Shown here: positions 24,270 through 35,229 of the stretch, one piece after another
How positions within the stretch are numbered: position 1 is the stretch's first letter
Layout: every line of letters starts with the position of its first letter
Source: Pyrenula massariospora
Taxonomy: Eukaryota > Ascomycota > Eurotiomycetes > Pyrenulales > Pyrenulaceae
Direction: 5' to 3'
Assembly: GCA_021030905.1 (NCBI GenBank)
Contig: JAGFMI010000021.1
Span: forward strand, 248,001 to 312,000
Length of the DNA: 64,000 bases
The notes under the pieces: model-generated
Databases searched by the model: none
What the model was told of the DNA's origin: nothing
The model's input: only the letters and a program-made list of their open reading frames with translations
Translations under genes and position numbers: made by a program

Positions 24270-24986
24270 AGACGCAAGTGATGACTTCTATGCTTTTGAT
24301 GTTCCGGTATAGTGTACGAGCGAGGGTCTGGATCAGATCCTGTGGAAGATTTGATGCAATAGAGAACCGGTTTCAATGTTTTAGGAAAGGCTATCAAACT
24401 ACTCTGAAGCGATGCCTCAGAATTCTCGACGGTCCGAGTATTTGATTGCATCGGACAATACGTGATGACCTTTGTTCCTAGTCAGGAGGCTGGGATGTAA
24501 TTGCGTGCGTGAATCAAAGAGTTGATCATTCACAACGATCAGCAATTCAACGATCAAGTCATCTTGCAGTGGAATTTTGTACTGCGATGACCCGACGTCT
24601 CGTGCTTTGAGAGGGCGCAAGATGGGTCATGCTCGGCGCGACTGGTCGCCAGGAGGGGGAACGACTCGGACGGCTGGCCCTCGTAAAAGATTAAAGATCT
24701 GATCCTTAGGGACAAGGCAGATCTCTCAAGACTCAGATACCTTGGGCAGCTGAAAGACGGTTGGCTGCCAGTCCCGGCCAGCGAGACGCGGCGGCGTAGC
24801 ACCAGCATAGCCACCCACCCACCGTCAACGCGAGACACTCTCAGGGCGGATCCCGGCCTGGCCCGACGCCTCGCCCCCCTCACCATCCGCCACCACCACC
24901 GCCGCGTATATACAATCAGAGATTTTCGCCCTCATCAATCGTGTCAGGGCGGGCAATGTGAAAGACTATCAATCTTGAATCAAAAA
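24270..24986. other. Intergenic region, no gene seen
   Basis: This 717-base region includes the DUF6594 gene promoter. From about 24770 to 24910 it is GC-rich, with C-rich runs. No gene is supported. Confidence 0.45.
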
Positions 24987-26606
24987 ATGTCGTCGCCGTC
25001 CCCTGTACCTCCGCCTTCTTGGCTGGACAAAGATATTGAGGCCCAGGAAGAAATCGACGAAAAAGTCACCCCGCTGACTGACGGGAGCGCCACGCTGGCC
25101 GATGACAATCCTCAAAGTGAGCACTTTGAATCTTGGGAATCAGTGCCGATAATTGATTTGAGATCTACTAGGTTCTTCAAAGGATGTAATTAGTCGGTCA
25201 TTTACAGATAGGCTGAGGAGCTCTGTTCGATCTCGCACTTTCAGCTTTGCCGAGAAGATCAAACCAGCAAAGTACGATGAGAACGATCAGAATATTCAGA
25301 GAAGTATGGCTTTTCCAGTTCAATGCTTGTCGCGCTTTCTGAAACTTCTTAGTTGATTTTCACCCCGAGGGTTACCCGCGTTTGGCAGCTTATATCAACT
25401 CGGACGAGAATTTCATGATGTGTCGCCGTTTTGGATTTTTGCACACTCGAGTCCTACTCTATAGACAAGACGAACTTAGAGATCTAGAAGATCAACTCAT
25501 TCGGCTTGATGCCGAGGATAAAGAAGATAACCCTGTCTGCCTCCGGTCGAGAAAAATCGACGATGCTCAGGAAGGTAGTTTCCGGAAAGGACTAATTCAG
25601 AACATAGATGACAAGCTTAAAGAATACGGTATGACTGAGCAGCCTACGCTTGTTCCTTTTGACTGACTTTCTATCTTGCAGACGAATTGGTAATGCGATG
25701 CAAAAAGCTAGCTTCTTTGAAGAGGACCACGAACCGAAATTATCGAAGCTTGGCGAACTGGATGCACAACGAAAAACCACTATCTCGAGAGGAGAGCGAA
25801 TTTATCGATTGCGACGAAGATTTCATTGCGCTCTGCGAAGTAAATGCCCCTCTCTCCGCCCAGAATTTCCACTAACATCCTCTAGCCTGAAGAGAGCTCT
25901 GGCTTTGATGGCTTCCTTGAGGACATCTTGTCGAAGATTCCTTGCAAGCTAACACGCCTTCTTTTCACCACCGGCGCTCAAAGACGTAAATCTTCCGACC
26001 CATACATACGCTATTATAGTAAATCCCGGATCGACACCTTTGTCCGCTTTTTGCTCTGTATACTTGCTGTGGCATTACTTGTCACGCCGGTCGTTTTGCT
26101 TTTTAACGTTGAAGAGAGTAACGCCGTGAAGGTCATCGTGGTTCTTGCATTTACACTTTTCTTTTGTTTCTGCATATCGGTTTTTACAAAAGCAAAGAGG
26201 CATGAGGTGTTTGCAGCGACGGCGGCGTAAGTCGAGGGCTTCTTAGTTCCCCAATACTACACAAATTCTATTTTACGTTGTGCAATATAAATGTGTGTTG
26301 GGGCTATTTCTGTCACTTCCCTGTGGCTGGGCGCTCGGGATGACATAGATATGCCCTAGACTGCTGAATCATTAGAATCTGGGCCAGTCATGTCCAGAGG
26401 CTGTGATTCATGAGCAGCTAAGCCTCCGAATGAAACGAGGTCTTCCTGTCCTTGCACAAGCACCCTTTCAAGATACTTCTTCACACCTATGCCCAATCAC
26501 AAGGTTCTTAAAATACCATGCTAACTAACTTTTGTATCACAGCTACACCGCTGTTTTAGTCGTCTTTCTCGGTAACTACATTCCTGGCCTGGCGTCAGGC
26601 AATTAA
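24987..26606 (+). CDS. DUF6594 multi-pass membrane protein
   Basis: Seen: six exons (24987-25116, 25208-25303, 25353-25628, 25682-25839, 25886-26226, 26543-26606) give 354 residues in one phase. The domain starts with EGYPRLAAYINSDENFM, followed by the RLL-type helix LLYRQDELRDLEDQL. The C-terminus has three hydrophobic segments: ALLVTPVVLLF, VVLAFTLFFCFCISVF and AVLVVFLGNYIPGL. Known: DUF6594 proteins are expanded in Pezizomycotina, have no assigned biochemical role, and end in three TM helices. The last intron is unusually long (316 bases); without it the protein would stop at 26230 and lose the third TM. The exon 1 junction is the least certain, because the skipped segment (25117-25193) is also open. 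Confidence 0.85.
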
Positions 26607-27963
26607 GATGAGTCAGACGGCCGGGTCTCTACGCCACCACTACAATTAAGCCACGTTAGAGCGCAGAATTCGATTTCGTTGCCATTCTTACCGTCCGTGG
26701 GGGGTTATTAAAAATGCCGCGGCAACCTCTGGGGCTGGGTTCGAGTTGAGACGTCCTAGTTGGGGGCTTCCACCCAAAAAAGTCTAAGCGTATGGTCGAA
26801 TGCGCCTTGGTGCGAGAGAGATTTACTTTTTTGAACGATTGTACGTGTAATGAGATTATGACATAGATGTCTTTGCACGAGCAAAAGAATATGATCGACG
26901 AGACTTCATTTCCTCATAAAGATAAAAGAACCTGGAAGAGATCTTCTACTAGTGAAAATGCTCCTCCTATCTTTCCGAGCAGACATGTGATGTCACCCAC
27001 GTTAAAGGTATTAACAGCCAAAGCACCGACCCATTATTAAGTTGTCCCCAGCTGTAGCTTACTTTAAGCAACACTCACACCTTTGGCACCAATTACCTCT
27101 AAAGGGTGCTCCATTACAACTCATAATGATCTACCTCTCTACCAAACTGTAGTAGATAAGCTCTCTTCTTTTACGCAAGCCCCGAATCAATTTCCTTTTT
27201 TTACAATTACCTCTAGCCATCAATCTCTATTCACTACACTATCCACTACACTATCCTCTACGCTATTTAATCTTCGCAACCAGTCTCCATCCTTACTAGC
27301 CTCTTCAAGCAAAGTAATTGATAAAAGACCCAAGCTTCTGGCAATTGATCACAATGATATACGGGTAAGCTGGATGAAAAACAACCCAGGACTTCTCAGG
27401 ATCTTAGACGAATAGCACTTACCAGATCGCAGTGGTTACGTGTGCTCAGTAGCTAAGTGCCTAGCCAAGAACATTTACCTTTCAAGTGTTCTTATATTCG
27501 CTGACATACCCATACCACCAGGGGCCTGCTGTTGTCTAGGAAGCTTTTGCCTGGGTTCTAGTCGACGTCTTTGCCGGGGCTATTTACTCATATTTTCCCA
27601 TGGTCTGTGAAGAAGTTCTGAGCACATACAGCCTATATGCATATTGACAAGATAGAAATGCTGAAAGGAAAGCTAGCCAAGCCAGACTTTTAAGACTTGA
27701 CAACGGTTGCATTCTACTATGTTTTCTTATCATTAGATTTTGCTATATTTGGCATTGCTTTAGTGGAACTAATTCAGAAGCCAACGAGGTCTTATCTAGT
27801 ATGCTACGTTACATAGATAACCTCTAACTAGCTCAGCAGATTGTTCTTAGCCTCGAAAAGAATCCATCCCGTCTAAGCCAGTACAGCAACCACCGTACCG
27901 TATAAACCCAATCACTCCACCCCTAAGTTAGCCCTCCTTCACAAACCCACGCCTCCCAAGCTC

Positions 27964-27965
<2 letters not shown>

Positions 27966-28000
<35 letters not shown>

Positions 28001-28074
28001 ACCCCCCCACCCCCCCCCCCCCCCCCCCCCCGCCCCCACCCCCCCCCCCCCCCCCCCCCCCCCCCCCGCCCCCC
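27966..28074. repeat. ~110-base C homopolymer-like tract
   Basis: Nearly pure C on the + strand with only a few A and G interruptions, starting just after TCAAC and leading directly into a CT-rich run. It is very hard to sequence or assemble, so the true length may differ. Confidence 0.95.
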
Positions 28075-28100
28075 TCTCTCTCCCTCCCTCTCTCCCTCGC
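28075..28100. repeat. CT-rich low-complexity run
   Basis: A pyrimidine run of CTCTC and CCCTC units continues directly from the C tract. It is likely to have arisen by slippage. Confidence 0.8.
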
Positions 28101-28130
28101 AACTAACAAATCCACTTCCCTTCTATACAG

Positions 28131-28325
28131 TTCTGCCACGTCCGCCCACATATGAAGGACGACATCCTGAGCCCCCGCGGTCCCCACGGATCATATGAAT
28201 GGGGTGACATAGTTCGGCTTACCCCGGCGCAAGCCATCCAAAACGTAAACAACTCCGTCTACTTCGCCATCTTGGCCAGGGTTGCGGATCGGGGCTTCCG
28301 GCTCTCGCTAGATTATAACAACTAG
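28131..28325 (+). pseudogene. Relic tail of a multi-exon gene (unknown protease-like family)
   Basis: Seen: 64 open codons follow a CAG acceptor (28129-28130) and end at a TAG. The core reads YEWGDIVRLTPAQ then VYFAILARVADRGFRL. The same kind of ending (VVFYAFLAKIRDRGYVL) occurs at 44383-44585. Inference: both are C-terminal exons of one gene family. From memory this resembles the tails of fungal M35-like secreted metallopeptidase relatives, but I cannot confirm it, and no upstream exons or HExxH were found here. The region upstream is a C tract, so the rest is lost or was replaced. Confidence 0.4.
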
Positions 28326-28999
28326 TTTCACAGGGGCCATTTGGTGTACGACCGGGCTGTCCGCGGTAATGTACCGCCAAGAAGGAGGGAAAGGAGAGGA
28401 GCCATACCACATTGTGACGAGCTGACGGCCAATGAGGGAACAGCTAATGGCACGACGGCTAGTGTCTGTAGAGAATTTGAAGCATGATATTATCGGAGGT
28501 GTAGAAGCGTCATTTCCTTTGTTCTTGTTCCTCCGATAAGGAGACACGATGAGAAAACGCCTCAATGGTTGCTGCAAGCACGAAACCTTGAGACAGCCTG
28601 AATTGGTAGCTAGTTGCTAGTCAAAGCTATTCGGAGAATTGAGAAGAGGACTTCTCTTTTCGGTACGCCAAGCCTTCGATTGAGTGCATCTTCTCTTGAT
28701 GCATTTCTAACGTAGAAGCCTGAGCGTTTAGCCAAATCATAAATGACTTTCTTATCTACGACGTGAGTGTCGGCCGGGGGAAAGACAGACAGTAGCTACA
28801 AAGTCTACAATTGTTACTACTTCGAAGCGCTTTGACTTGTCCCGTCAATCAAATGAGCTATCGTATACGTATTGAATGGAGGAAGTCACGCCGAATCTTG
28901 TGAGGAAGTCAAGCTCAACCTTGTATTCAAGTTCTGTCTTTGCTAGGGAGTCAAGACACAAAACACGAAGCAGGCGCTCTTTCCGTCCTCTCATTCCTC

Positions 29000-30336
29000 C
29001 TACTCTCCAACCATATGACTTTTCAAAAACCTCACCCAATAATCCCTAACCTTCGCATCAAAGTACTGCCACCCCTCCGACTCCGGATCCTCCCACCCGA
29101 CCCGATCCCAGACGAGCCAGCTATCGAAACCATTAGCCAGAGGGCGAAAGCGTAGCATCAGACACGATAGGAAATCCTTCGCCTTCCTGGGGGATAATTT
29201 GTGAATTTGGTCTGCAAAGTGTTCGTCCAATTTGCGCGAAAGATACGAAGGCCACGTAGAGCCCCGGTCGGGGACCGTGTGTGTGTAGCGGAGGGCGCAG
29301 TGGGTAAACGGGTGGCAGGAGATAGACTGGTAGGTGTGCGGCAGGTGCATCTGATCTTGGCTGTAGCAGGTGTGGGGCTTGAAATTGAACCCGCTATTCC
29401 CTAGCACAGACGTTGGGATTGTGCTGGGGGTTATATCATTGGTGGGTAGAGGAATGGTCCAGGTCTGCGCGTCGCCGATGAGGCGGGTCGGGGAGAATGG
29501 GCCATTCAGTTCGGAGGACGGCATGTCGGAAATGAGAGTGTAGCCGCGGTTAGCATACTTAGTGATGCGGGAGATATGGTTGGCGGAGGCTGAGGAGGAG
29601 AGGTAGTGGAATTGGCACTTATTTATCGAGTAGAGAGCGTGGGTGAGGAATGTGGGGCGGGCGAAGATGGCATAGGCATGGGACCACGAGATTAGATTTA
29701 AGACGGGCGTGGACCAGAAGTGGGTGAGGATGCCTTCGTGGGCGAGGCCGTTGGTTTTGACGAGCTGGATTTTGGATTCATAGCTGGTGTTGGGGGAGCA
29801 GCGGAGGAAGGTATCGACCTTGGCCGTCTCAGCAGGAATGGAAAGGCTCATGGGTTATTGGAGGAGGTTATAGCGGAGCTTACCGAGATGATCTCTTCTT
29901 GTGAATACATATCATCCATAGGAACTCCCTCTTGATGCTTGTAGCCTTCTTCGTTTTTCAAGAAATCGTAAAGTGGCTTAGAGTCAATCGTGCCGCCAGC
30001 CATCGACCGGCATCCGTAGAAAATATCCAGGTCCGATCCCTGCCATTCTACTCTCTCAAAGAATTGAATAACAAAGCTTCCCGAAATTAGCGCCTCGGTG
30101 TGAGCCATGATTGACCGAAGCTTCTTTGGGTGATATAGGAATCGACCCAGAGCTTCGTCGATGTCCCAGAATCCCTGACGTAGGAGAGATTGGTAGAGTG
30201 TAGAAAATTGTTTGCATGTTCTCGTTAATGCAATAATCTCACCTATATCCAGGAAGCCACAAATATGGCGGAATATAGGATACATGGACATCAGCTCCAA
30301 GATCCATACTGCCCGGCTGGATCCTGAGGCAGTCAT
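29000..30336 (-). CDS. F-box-like protein of unknown function
   Basis: Seen: two exons (30336-29884 and 29818-29000, donor GTAAGC, acceptor CCAAG or the earlier GCTGAG, both in phase) give about 423 residues. Near residues 17-55 is an F-box-like stretch ending in ICGFLDIGEIIALTRTCKQF. The remainder has no repeat that I recognise but has conserved-looking Trp and aromatic clusters near the C-terminus (GWEDPESEGWQYFDAKVRDY). Known: F-box proteins can link substrates to the SCF ubiquitin ligase through Skp1. Inference: function and substrate unknown; the F-box call rests on the pattern only. Confidence 0.65.
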
Positions 30337-30497
30337 TTTGAGGTAGATAGAAATGAAGCGTAGCTTGGTGAGAAAATATGGGTTCTTCTACAAGATTGCT
30401 AGTCTATGATATTGAGAATGTTAACCAACTCAGATCACAAAGTTGAGGAGTGTTTTTCATACGTGAGGAAATCCGGGAAGCATTGTATGCCTTCAAT

Positions 30498-30595
30498 CGA
30501 GGCTGGGTGTCAGAAGTCGTTGCGCATCCGATTGTTAGCACTAGCGGCCGCCCGATGTCCACTAGGTGCGCCACGACTTCTGACACCCAGCCTCG
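30498..30595. repeat. Palindromic MITE-like hairpin, copy 1
   Basis: Arms at 30498-30525 and 30568-30595 are inverted copies of each other over 28 bases with a single mismatch (arm start CGAGGCTGGGTGTCAGAAG). They flank a ~42-base loop. It has no coding potential. The arms are shared with copy 2 at 30701. Confidence 0.9.
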
Positions 30596-30643
30596 GATAA
30601 GAAAAACATGTGTGATTGACCTCTCATCGTTCTCCGCAGTGTG

Positions 30644-30964
30644 TACGGAAGCCGATAGGTGGCATGCAGCTAATTCTATTTTTTACGCCGAAGGTGCATA
30701 CGAGGCTGGGAGACAGAAGTCGTGGCGCCTGGCGCCCCCCCTCCAGCTCTTAAGGCCGAGTATTAGCCGGTGTAGGGGGGCCACGATTTCTGTCCTCCAG
30801 CCTCGTAGCTTTACGGAAACCCCCTTGAAATGTGTCCAAGAGCACCCTCAAAGGCCGTCTTCAAGGGTACACCTAAGGCAGAGCCACACACTTTCGATGC
30901 ATGGCAAAATCATTTTTTGAACTTAGGAATCGAATTAGCAGCATGCCACCTATCGATTTCCGTA
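30644..30964. mobile_element. Inverted-repeat element enclosing hairpin copy 2
   Basis: The 36-base sequence at 30644-30679 (core GATAGGTGGCATGC) recurs inverted at 30929-30964 with about 4 mismatches. The ends enclose 250 bases that include hairpin copy 2. Inference: a short DNA element with terminal inverted repeats, or the remains of a palindromic duplication. No transposase is present, so it would be non-autonomous. I could not define a target-site duplication. Confidence 0.6.
30701..30805. repeat. Palindromic MITE-like hairpin, copy 2
   Basis: The left arm starts CGAGGCTGGGAGACAGAAG and the right arm ends CTCCAGCCTCG; they pair over about 25 bases with two or three mismatches. The interior contains ATTAGCCGG, also found in copy 3. 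The element is flanked by TA on both sides, consistent with a TA target-site duplication. Confidence 0.88.
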
Positions 30965-31687
30965 TGCGTGGTTCTTGCCAGTGAGCGCGGGATCCCGCTC
31001 GGCGGTTCGCTCGGCGGTCTCTCATTCCGATGCGCAAGGGAGTGAAAAAGAAGTCTGGGCCGCCACATACGGGCCACTTGCGCCTTCAAGCTGGTCTCCG
31101 CAGGATGCCTCAACACTAGATTGTCTCCCGCTGTGAATATCCGAATTCAAGCGCTTTCTACACTTTCCATAGCTAAGTAATTATGCCCTTGCCCTTCATT
31201 ATCTAAATCGGTGTTCAAATGTATCGTTTCGTAATTAGTTTGGTCACCATTCGCAAAAGTCTCCAGCCTGCTCAGTGGCCGTCTTTAGCAGCCAAAGTTC
31301 CCAAAATGCTACGGTGTAGGTATTTTAATCTTAAGAGAACTATCCCTAGAATGGGATATGTCTGCGATAGGCTGTAATTTCTGTAAAATCTCAAGGTTTC
31401 GTAAAGCTCTCTGAATCGATCTTCATTGAGAATGAGCTTGTTTATTCATACAATACGCTAAATTGACTTTGTTGATAGCCATACCTACATGAGAAAAACT
31501 CTCCAGTAGTGGCCTGCCCACAAAGTTCGTCGAGACTTCGGCAATATTTTATGCTGAATATGTGTAAAACGGGAGTATCATAGAACATAGGATTCTGTGT
31601 TTCAAAACTAACTCTGCAATTGAAGGTACCTTAGTGGATGTCTTTCGGTAAATTCCTCCTTTTAGACTTGCAACGTTTATCTTTGCA
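30806..31687. other. Intergenic region, no gene seen
   Basis: An 880-base stretch downstream of the NACHT gene. Apart from the right half of the inverted-repeat element, I see no gene or repeat. AT content rises after about 31150. Confidence 0.45.
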
Positions 31688-34600
31688 TTATAGATAATCA
31701 GATATTGAATTGACCGAGCAGTACGTGCAATGTTTCTTGGCTAAGTGTGCAAATAGATCGTCGTGCACTTCCTTGTAGACACGAGCATCAGATGCACTGT
31801 AAATACTGGACCAAACGCTATCGCATAGTCTTATAACGATTTCTTTGAGTTCCTCCGTTTCGCCGCTCAGGAGCAGTCGACACGTGTCCAGAATCTTCTT
31901 TGAAACTTCTTCAGATAAAAGTTGGTAGAAATTGCACGACTTTCTAGGAACACTGGCCCTATTTCTGTATAGCAGGATGTATGTCACCCGAGCTACCGGT
32001 TGGACTGACTTTATGGTTTGGTAAAGTTCATTCAAGTGCCTTTGAGAGCTTGAAATCTCTGCTACCGCAGTCGCAGCTATAGCCGTAATTCTTTCAACTA
32101 GGATGTTGATTAAATAGGCTAAATTCACCTCCACAATGAGAGATGTTCTGCCAGTATAGTCGTCTTCAAGGAGTTCGAAAGGCTGCACTGGGTCCACAAC
32201 ATCATACAATACCTGACCCGACACAAATATGTGCCCTGTTGGATCCAATATAATGTAGAAATAGGTACGAAGATCAAGATTGGGGTTTGAATTTATGAAA
32301 TATGACAGCAACTCTGGAAAGGCTTCTATGCGATTTAGGATCTGTAACTGCGAGATTGACTCCAGCAAAAACCGCTCGAAAGCTGTATTCAGGGGAACAT
32401 ATTCGATCGATCTATGGCGGTATAGACAACAACGACGGTAAATTCCTTTCAAGTTTGGGTCGGCACCAAGAGCCAGTAGAGGTCTCACAAAACTATCAGC
32501 ACGATGAAAACTGAGCGGCATATCGGAACGATAATCAAACAAGTCTCGAAGAATGAATGTTGCCAACCTCGAAGGGTCAGGACTCTTGTTTATTTCCTGT
32601 AAGATGAATGCTTCAAAGGCTGGGAATGCTGCCATGGCAAGAAAATGGGGCCACGGCGATGGAACGTCTCTTCGAGATCCACGCCCGTCCGGTACGAGAT
32701 ATGCATTATCGTACCACTTTTGACAGGTTCGCAGGAGTTCGTCTACACGGGGGCGTAGTGCAGCATTCTTGACATTATTAAGCGCCAGCAAAGCACTAAC
32801 CACATTATTGTAGTCCGAAAAATGTCCTAGTCTGGCTTTAACGAGCAATCCTTTGATCAACTGGATTGAAAGCTCATCCTGAGACAATTTGTCACACTGA
32901 CGAAGTCGGTGGCCTTCCTCGGTATCAACTAAAAAGTCAAATGCACTTCGATGGAGGAATTTCACCTTCATGTTCATCGACCGTTCGATATTTTTATGTT
33001 CATCACAATGCCAATTTGTGCTAGAAGTTGTGAGAATTTCTAAAAGACCAGCACATCGAACTTGAATGACCTTCTGAGTTTCCTGACAAAAGTTCGCAAG
33101 TGACTGATCTTTCACGACGGCGTCTTTCTGCAAAAACTCGTTCTGGACTGCTTCGTTCGTGGCAACCATGAGTTGGAACAAAGACGGTGCCTTAAATATG
33201 GAAGACCAGTATCCTGTGCAATGTCGACGGATGGCATCTTTCATTTCTCTTGCAACAATAACTAGGTTGAAGAATCGAGCAGCTGCTTCACGGTACAGAA
33301 CTTCGTCTTCATTCAGCCGTGACCACATATCAGCGTAGAGCCTCGACAACTCATTTGGCAATAATTTCAAGCGCAAGAGCAACTCATCATTTGCGTCACC
33401 GTTCTCTAGCCCGGTGACTAAGCTTCGAATGGCGAGGACAAGCCAGAGAAATACCCCATCAGCCTTCTGTACCAACTCGCGCAGAATCTCTTTTTTAAAG
33501 TTTCGAGGTAAGTCATTGCCCCCCCAAGCTTTGTGTAACTCGTATTCCGCAAAATTATGCATATCGTTAGCAGTGAGATCTTGCAGTCTCAGGTGTTGAT
33601 ACTTTTCTAGGCGTTTTCTGAACTGAGGCTCCGGACGACTTGATATGCACAATTTGACATCCCGAAGGACTCGGAGTTCGTCCACGGTTTTAATGAGAGT
33701 AATGGCTCCTTCTTTGTGAGAAATCTCATCCAGACCATCTAGAAAGATGCATAACGAGGACGGGTATGAGTCCAAAATCTTTAGACACACTGACTGTAGC
33801 TCTCCGGTTGACCAATCAGTGTGTGAATCCTTGGTGTCTAGGCTTTTGTCCTGACTAAGAAGGTCATCAATCATTTGAGGCGTATGACAAAGAGCTTGAT
33901 GAAGTAGTGTGCAGTAGAGACCTTTAATACTAGTCTGCATTTGGGATCCCGGCTTCCAGAAAAAATGCGAAAGGAGTACCGTGTCTGGTCTCCAACTCTT
34001 CAAAGCACTCTGTGTGTGCACGTTGGACAAGAGGAACTTGACGAGCGTGCTTTTTCCAGAGCCTGCTTTGCCATTAATCCAATAAATGTCACTTTCGGAC
34101 CTCAGCCAGTCCGAGAAGTTATCCCATGAATAGTTGGAAGCAGCCTCTGAGATTTGTTTGTCGCTTTCTATGTCCTCCCAGCGGCTAGGCTCGGTCTTTT
34201 TTAGATTGTTTGCGCTGTCTTTAAAAATTTCATCTTCTTTCTCTTCTCCGTTTTCTTCATGGGACAAATCTTCGTCTAAATAAGCACCACCTGAGCATTC
34301 TTCCTGGATGTCGGATATAGTCCCGTCGACGTCAAAAATCCAGCGGAAGGTCTTTTCATAAGAGTCTGCGACTTGATTTATCCTCTCATTCATTCTCGGA
34401 AATTTGAGGCTTCCTAAGAAGCGGTCCCGTCTAACCTCATTAACAGTATCCAAGTGAGACTGTTGTGCAGTCGTGGTAACTGTTCTTGTTGCCTCTTCCA
34501 CTACATTCGTAACATGTACCGTAATTGAAGTCTCTACCGCTGATGCTTGATAACTTATCTGGTTATTGATGGATTTTTCGGCTCGCAAAACCTCGTTTGT

Positions 34601-35229
34601 TGTATGAAGTCTAGCCTGGAGGATCTCTCTATCGACGAGGTCCACAAGTTTGGTGTGACCCGACGTATATTTGGATACGAAAAATTTTAAATCTTTTTCA
34701 AGTTTCTGGAAGCTAGCCCCACTTTCTAGTTCGATGGCATCGGCTTGCTTGCTGGTTGAGTTGTTGAGCACTGATCGACATTGAGATTAGATTTGGATTA
34801 AACTCACCACACTCGCCGGAGCAGATGCGTCTCCATAGCCCGTTGACAAGATTTTAAAGACCTTTCATGCCTTTCTAGTCGTCTCCTGCGCCAGTTAATT
34901 CTAGCAGCGACGCGTAGACATGCGATCAGGTCACCCTTCTTTTGGTGCTCGGTGATAAACTTGACTTCGTCATCCAATGCGCGCGCCGCCACATTACATT
35001 TTCCAGCTATATCAGCAAGGCTTCTTTCTTCTTGATTTCTTTGTTTCCATTTTGTGCATTGGTCCTGCACGTCATCAGAAATAACGGCTAGAGATTCCGC
35101 AACTTTTACGAGATCCTCCTCGGGAGAATGGCCGTGATAAATAGATTTGCACATGCTGATAGTATCGTGAGCAAAACTAATAATCTGCATGACATTACAT
35201 GCTAGACCAATAGCTTCGACGCCCGACAT
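31688..35229 (-). CDS. NACHT-domain STAND (NLR-type) protein
   Basis: Seen: two exons (35229-34808 and 34751-31688, donor GTGAGT, acceptor CCAG) give 1161 residues. The N-terminus (MSGVEAIGLACNVMQIISFA) is of the hydrophobic fungal STAND N-terminal type. The NACHT begins near residue 370 with the Walker A motif NGKAGSGKSTL and has the Walker B LCIFLDGLDEI. A long helical C-terminal region follows, without WD40, ankyrin or TPR repeats. Known: fungal NLR-type proteins often sense non-self and trigger cell death; forms without repeats exist and often have a DUF7791-like helical region. Inference: signal transducer of unknown trigger. The start is the ATG at 35229, the first in frame. Intact and apparently full length. 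Confidence 0.88.

Larger units (their letters stand above)
26607..28999. other. AT-rich gene-poor region with low complexity
   Basis: This 2.4-kb stretch is mostly AT-rich (especially 26900-27900) with no full gene. A weak frame at 27083-27415 lacks a clear ATG and is not recognised. The long C tract, a CT-rich run and a gene relic inside it are listed separately. AT bias with decayed frames would fit RIP-type mutation, but I did not measure dinucleotide bias. Confidence 0.5.

Noticed and set aside
26740-26760. GGTTCGAG, a T-loop-like string
   Set aside because: No cloverleaf can be folded around it; no tRNA gene was found.
27083-27415. 110-codon frame in the AT-rich region
   Set aside because: No clear start codon and no recognised domain. 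A faint resemblance of flanking pieces to decayed fungal genes is too weak to name.
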